The position numbers and the translations under genes are program-made. This document shows, in pieces, positions 60,955 through 64,000 of a stretch of DNA of 64,000 nucleotides (position 1 is its first letter; each line of letters begins with the position of its first letter). The notes beneath the pieces were generated by a model. It made no database searches. It saw only the letters and a program-made list of their open reading frames with translations, and had not been told where the DNA came from. Origin of the DNA: Sphingopyxis sp. (GTDB lineage: Bacteria; Pseudomonadota; Alphaproteobacteria; Sphingomonadales; Sphingomonadaceae); contig PNNB01000055.1 of assembly GCA_013823985.1 (NCBI GenBank), positions 1-64,000 on the forward strand, written 5' to 3'.

Positions 60955-63018
60955 TCAGGCTTCGACAAGATCCTCCACGTCAAGCTGTTCCTCACCTGCG
61001 CTCTCGACAGGTTCGGCGACCGGAGGCTCCACCGCATCACCTGCATCGCGGGCATCATCGCTGACAGCTTCAGTTGCCGCGCCGAACCGGATTGCATCAG
61101 GGACCCAAGCAAGCGCCGCGGTCTTGACCTCGGGCGCCACGATCGTTTCACCTGCGAACAATTTCTCGCAGGTCTGCGAAAGATCGCCCTTCTTGCTCGC
61201 CATATAGCTCGCAGCCATGGTCGTCCCGCCAATGTCAGTAATATGGCGCAGAAGCTGCTGCTTGCCGACGCGGTCAAAATAATTGGCTGCGGTTGGGCGC
61301 CAATGCTGGGCCGCATCGATCTGCATCAGCCCGGCCAAATGATCGTGCAGATCATTGCCGCTCGGACCCTGAGGGCCAGTGCGCGCACCGCCGATGCTGG
61401 GCTCGAGCGATTTGGCCACGACATAAGCGAGCCAGCCAGCCTTTGCATCATCGTCGATCCCGGCAAAGGCACTGAACCGGGCTACGGTGGTTTCGTGTTC
61501 GGTCCAGCTCGAATCCAGCCCGTCGCGGACCTCGGCAAGTTGCTCGAAGGCTGGCGAAGCCGGATAAGCGTCGAGATAGCACGACGGTTCGGGCGCGCGG
61601 ATTGTCGTGCCGCGCTCATCGCGGCCATAGGTCGGTGTGCGATCGGCAATGGCAAATATCAGCAAATCGAGCGCAACTGCCGGGTTAACCGCCAGGTTGG
61701 CGGCCAGAATGTCGCGCCGCTGGACCGACAATTCGCCAATCAGCCGCTGTGAGAGCGGCTTGATCGCCACCTCGACATTTTCGCCGTCGCCCGTGCCGTC
61801 GCCCGCCCCGCTTCCATCGGTGCTGCCGTTCATTGCTGCCGTGCTGCGTTGCTTGCGTGGCGCAGTTTCGCTGTAGAGCGTGGCGTCGATGACGGGCATG
61901 CCTTCAGCATCCAATATGACAAAGCAGCCCACGCTTGGTTTGAGGTCGTCGGACACAATACCAGGCTTGTCCTGGATGCGCGCGAGTTCAGCCTCGAGTT
62001 TCGCATACCGGTCCTCGAGCGCATCGGCATCGCCGTCGTCGTCGAGACCCTCCTCAAACTTGGCTTCGATCTCGGCCATTTCGTCCGCGATGGACGCGAT
62101 GCGGGCCTGTTCGTCCTCGCTCAAAGGTGCGGGCTCAACATGCACGGGATGCAGCGCTTCAACAGCGGCATGGTCGACCCGGGTGCCAACGAGCGGACGT
62201 ACCCAGCCATAGCCAGTCTTGGTCGCGACCTCGACCGCAAAGGCCTGCAGTTTCTCGCCAGCGATCCGCAGGGCGATTTCGCTGTCGAGCCACTTGTCAC
62301 CGGTTTCGGCTTGGAACAGGTCGGATTCGATCCGACCTCCGGCTTCGCGATAGGCGGTTTCGCCGACATAGCGGGCGATGGGCGAGGTCGAGGGCAGCGA
62401 TGCATGTGCGATCATGCGGCGGATGGTGTCGGCATTGTTGCCTTGCCAATGGTTCGCCATCTGCTCCCACACCATCAGCTGACGCTCATGGCTCGCGGTG
62501 CTTGCATAGGCTTTGGCGATGTCGAGCGTGATCGTGCCTTCATCAAGTGCCGCAAAAATCGGCTCGGCCAGATCGGCAAGCCGCAGCCGCGCTTCGATAT
62601 GGCGGCGGGTCAGCCCCAGACGCCGGGCAATGGCATCGACATCGCTGCCTTCGTTGATGAAATGCTTGAACGCGCGGATTTCGTCGGTGACGGTCATCTT
62701 CAACTGCAGGAAATTCTCGGCAAAAGAGACTTCGCTTTGCTGCGCCGTATCGCCTTGGAGCGACCGGCAATCGACGCTCGCATCTTTGGGCCATTGGTCC
62801 AGCTCAACAAGCCGGTTCATCGCGCGCAGGCGACGACCGCCTGCGGTCACGCAATAATGGCCCTTGGGCTTGGCCATCGGGGCGACGACAAGGTTCTGCA
62901 AAAGGCCGTTCTCACCGATATTCGCGGCGAGCTCGTCGATGAAGAGCTGGCTGTCATTCTTGCGGACGTTGGCGGGCGAAAGATGCAGCTTGGAAAGCGG
63001 AATCTGGATGATGCTCAT
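60955..63018 (-). CDS. Large ParB/KorB-like protein
   Basis: 687 residues from ATG 63018 (GGAGACCCC box). The ParB N-domain (PLSKLHLSPANVRKND, GLLQNLVVAP, TAGGRRLRAM) is followed by an HTH segment (VDAIARRLGLTRRHIEARLR), then a long acidic region and a C-terminal domain not found in partition ParB (about 350 residues). Such plasmid ParB-like proteins occur in leading regions (compare ArdB/psiB neighbourhoods). No ParA is in the window, so partition is not the obvious role. Confidence 0.88.
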   Translation of the reverse strand: MSIIQIPLSKLHLSPANVRKNDSQLFIDELAANIGENGLLQNLVVAPMAKPKGHYCVTAGGRRLRAMNRLVELDQWPKDASVDCRSLQGDTAQQSEVSFAENFLQLKMTVTDEIRAFKHFINEGSDVDAIARRLGLTRRHIEARLRLADLAEPIFAALDEGTITLDIAKAYASTASHERQLMVWEQMANHWQGNNADTIRRMIAHASLPSTSPIARYVGETAYREAGGRIESDLFQAETGDKWLDSEIALRIAGEKLQAFAVEVATKTGYGWVRPLVGTRVDHAAVEALHPVHVEPAPLSEDEQARIASIADEMAEIEAKFEEGLDDDGDADALEDRYAKLEAELARIQDKPGIVSDDLKPSVGCFVILDAEGMPVIDATLYSETAPRKQRSTAAMNGSTDGSGAGDGTGDGENVEVAIKPLSQRLIGELSVQRRDILAANLAVNPAVALDLLIFAIADRTPTYGRDERGTTIRAPEPSCYLDAYPASPAFEQLAEVRDGLDSSWTEHETTVARFSAFAGIDDDAKAGWLAYVVAKSLEPSIGGARTGPQGPSGNDLHDHLAGLMQIDAAQHWRPTAANYFDRVGKQQLLRHITDIGGTTMAASYMASKKGDLSQTCEKLFAGETIVAPEVKTAALAWVPDAIRFGAATEAVSDDARDAGDAVEPPVAEPVESAGEEQLDVEDLVEA

Positions 63019-63060
63019 CTGGGGTCTCCAATCAGGGTCAAGGCGCGACACATTGCAGCG

Positions 63061-63080
63061 CCACTCCTACCCACCCCCCT
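63061..63080 (-). promoter_or_regulatory. G-rich leading-region motif, copy f (before the ParB-like gene)
   Basis: Sense strand GGGGAGGGGGGTGGGTAGG, about 45-62 bases before ATG 63018. Confidence 0.45.
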
Positions 63081-63104
63081 CCCCTCTTGATGTCGCAGGT
63101 GCCC

Positions 63105-64000
63105 TCAGGCGAGCAACTGGGCGAGGATCTCAGGTGCCGCATCAAGCGGAATGAAGACCCGCGTCTTGTAGGCGATGATTTCGGTAAAACAGCCCATCGC
63201 CTTGAGGTGCGGCAATTGTGCAGCTTCCAGCCCCGCAATCTCGAGCCGCTTCTGCCCATTGACGCGCGCTGTCTTGATTGTCGCATTGAGCGGGTGTTTG
63301 AGCGCGTAGCTGCGCCCGGCAAGGATCGCTTGCGCGAGCTTGTCGGGGGCGAGCACCACCCGGTCACTGACCCCGAGCCGGTCGAGCACGCCCTCGACAT
63401 AGATGTCCGGAATGCGCCGCCCGAGCCAGCCATTGCCGGTCTCGTCGAGAATGCGCATCACGGACAGGTCTTCCTTGGGGAGAGCACCCCAGATGGGCAA
63501 CAGCAGGCCCGTCGCCAGATAGAGCGTATCGGAAACCAGATCATTGGCATCTTCTTCGAACTCAACCTGCCAGGCAGCCTCGAACTCGGATTGGGTTATG
63601 ATCTCCCAGGCACTTTCGGCCAGGTTGCGTTCGAGAATGAACTCGCTGCGCAAGGGCCGGACCAGCTCGAAGCGGATGAGCGTATTGCCCTGATCGTCCA
63701 TATGCGGGTGTGCGGGGATGCGGAGCGCAACCTTGCCGCTGCGGCCATTGCGCAAACAGGCGGTGCGTTTCATCTCTGTCATCGCCTTGAGCCGATCCAG
63801 CGCCAGCGGCTGGCGGCGGCGCTGGGTGAGAATTTCAAGGAGGTGCGAAGTCGCCCCGGTTTGGGGATCGGTGCGTATGATCGTGTCGCCCAAGAGTTCG
63901 CAGCTTTCGACGAGAAATGTCTCGACCCCGACATCGAAGGTGCCAGCGTCTTTTGCGGCAGACACCCGTGTTTCGACAAGCGCGATGAATTCGTCGAATA
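63105..64000 (-). CDS. Strawberry-notch-like helicase-family protein, C-terminal part
   Basis: Open to the right edge, so only the last ~298 residues are seen. Near the edge FDEFIALVETRVSAAKDAG and GVETFLVESCELLGDTII resemble the C-terminal domain of strawberry-notch-like NTPase/helicase proteins found on large plasmids; the conserved GNGWLGRRIPDIYVEG and FIPLDAAPEILAQLL end the chain. The helicase part would lie beyond the window. Function on plasmids is unknown. Confidence 0.65.
   Translation of the reverse strand, partial: FDEFIALVETRVSAAKDAGTFDVGVETFLVESCELLGDTIIRTDPQTGATSHLLEILTQRRRQPLALDRLKAMTEMKRTACLRNGRSGKVALRIPAHPHMDDQGNTLIRFELVRPLRSEFILERNLAESAWEIITQSEFEAAWQVEFEEDANDLVSDTLYLATGLLLPIWGALPKEDLSVMRILDETGNGWLGRRIPDIYVEGVLDRLGVSDRVVLAPDKLAQAILAGRSYALKHPLNATIKTARVNGQKRLEIAGLEAAQLPHLKAMGCFTEIIAYKTRVFIPLDAAPEILAQLLA

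Noticed and set aside
60955..63018. Reading the ParB-like gene as part of a plasmid partition operon.
   Set aside because: No ParA-type ATPase lies next to it, it is twice the usual ParB length, and no parS-like repeat array was seen nearby.

Overview
The window looks like about 64 kb of a large self-transmissible element, most likely a conjugative plasmid, from an alphaproteobacterium of the sphingomonad group (Sphingomonas, Sphingopyxis, Novosphingobium or Sphingobium). This assignment is inference. It rests on GC-rich codon use, an F-type (MPF-F) transfer system joined to a MobF relaxase, and a set of small plasmid proteins (DUF1173, DUF2493, DUF736, DUF3768, DUF6927-like, large ParB-like, strawberry-notch-like) that I associate with such plasmids. 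No replication initiator is visible, so an integrative element is not excluded.

Layout. (1) 1-16.6 kb, rightward: one tight operon for the F-type type IV secretion system: traB end, dsbC-like, traV, traC, a small membrane protein, trbI, S26 peptidase, traW, a small membrane protein, traU, trbC, traN, a winged-helix-like protein, traF with a CGAC site, traH, traG. Nearly every gene overlaps the next by 1-20 bases. (2) 16.6-24.9 kb: a toxin-antitoxin and regulator island: AbiEi/AbiEii, a class II Fic protein, HipB/HipA, two FCD-type GntR proteins, a perfect 19-bp hairpin with a TTCG loop, and a winged-helix-like protein. (3) 25.3-33.4 kb: a metabolic island with a large OmpR-type/TolB-like/TPR regulator, an exported beta-lactamase-family hydrolase, and an operon of an ACS-type MFS transporter, a small secreted protein, a SnoaL-like protein, an exported intradiol dioxygenase and an AmpG-like MFS protein. 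(4) 33.5-36.6 kb: an ArsR/SRPBCC pair, then a scar of broken genes (a GSU2403-type nucleotidyltransferase pseudogene and the last ~50 codons of a second DUF1173 gene) and another Fic gene. (5) 36.6-44.7 kb, leftward: the DNA-processing module: ribbon-helix-helix protein, traD, traI, three small proteins, DUF1173. A candidate oriT lies at about 44.93-45.10 kb.

(6) 45.3-64 kb is the probable leading region, the DNA that would enter a recipient first. Almost every gene points left, toward the candidate oriT, which is the direction that can be transcribed from the transferred strand. It holds a DUF2493 protein, DUF1289, the dmeRF metal-efflux pair, an orphan Phd-like antitoxin, ssb, DUF736, two consecutive Xre/RES toxin-antitoxin modules, an AbiJ-like gene with a DUF6998-like neighbour, a divergent two-gene operon of unknown function, several plasmid proteins, an ArdC-type antirestriction protein, a large ParB-like protein and a strawberry-notch-like protein cut by the window edge. 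Several genes have their own terminator and a large hairpin about 90-175 bases upstream. A G-rich sense-strand motif recurs 40-105 bases before six transcription units.

Working together: TraI and TraD with the ribbon-helix-helix protein would process DNA at oriT and pass it to the secretion system. The disulfide proteins (DsbC-like, TraF) would fold cysteine-rich TraN and TraU. On entry, leading genes such as ssb, ardC and the ParB-like gene would protect and establish the incoming strand. The toxin-antitoxin and Abi genes would stabilise the element and may exclude phages or rivals. The best leads for something new are the hairpin and G-rich motif families of the leading region and the divergent Abi-like/two-gene locus at 53.7-56.8 kb.
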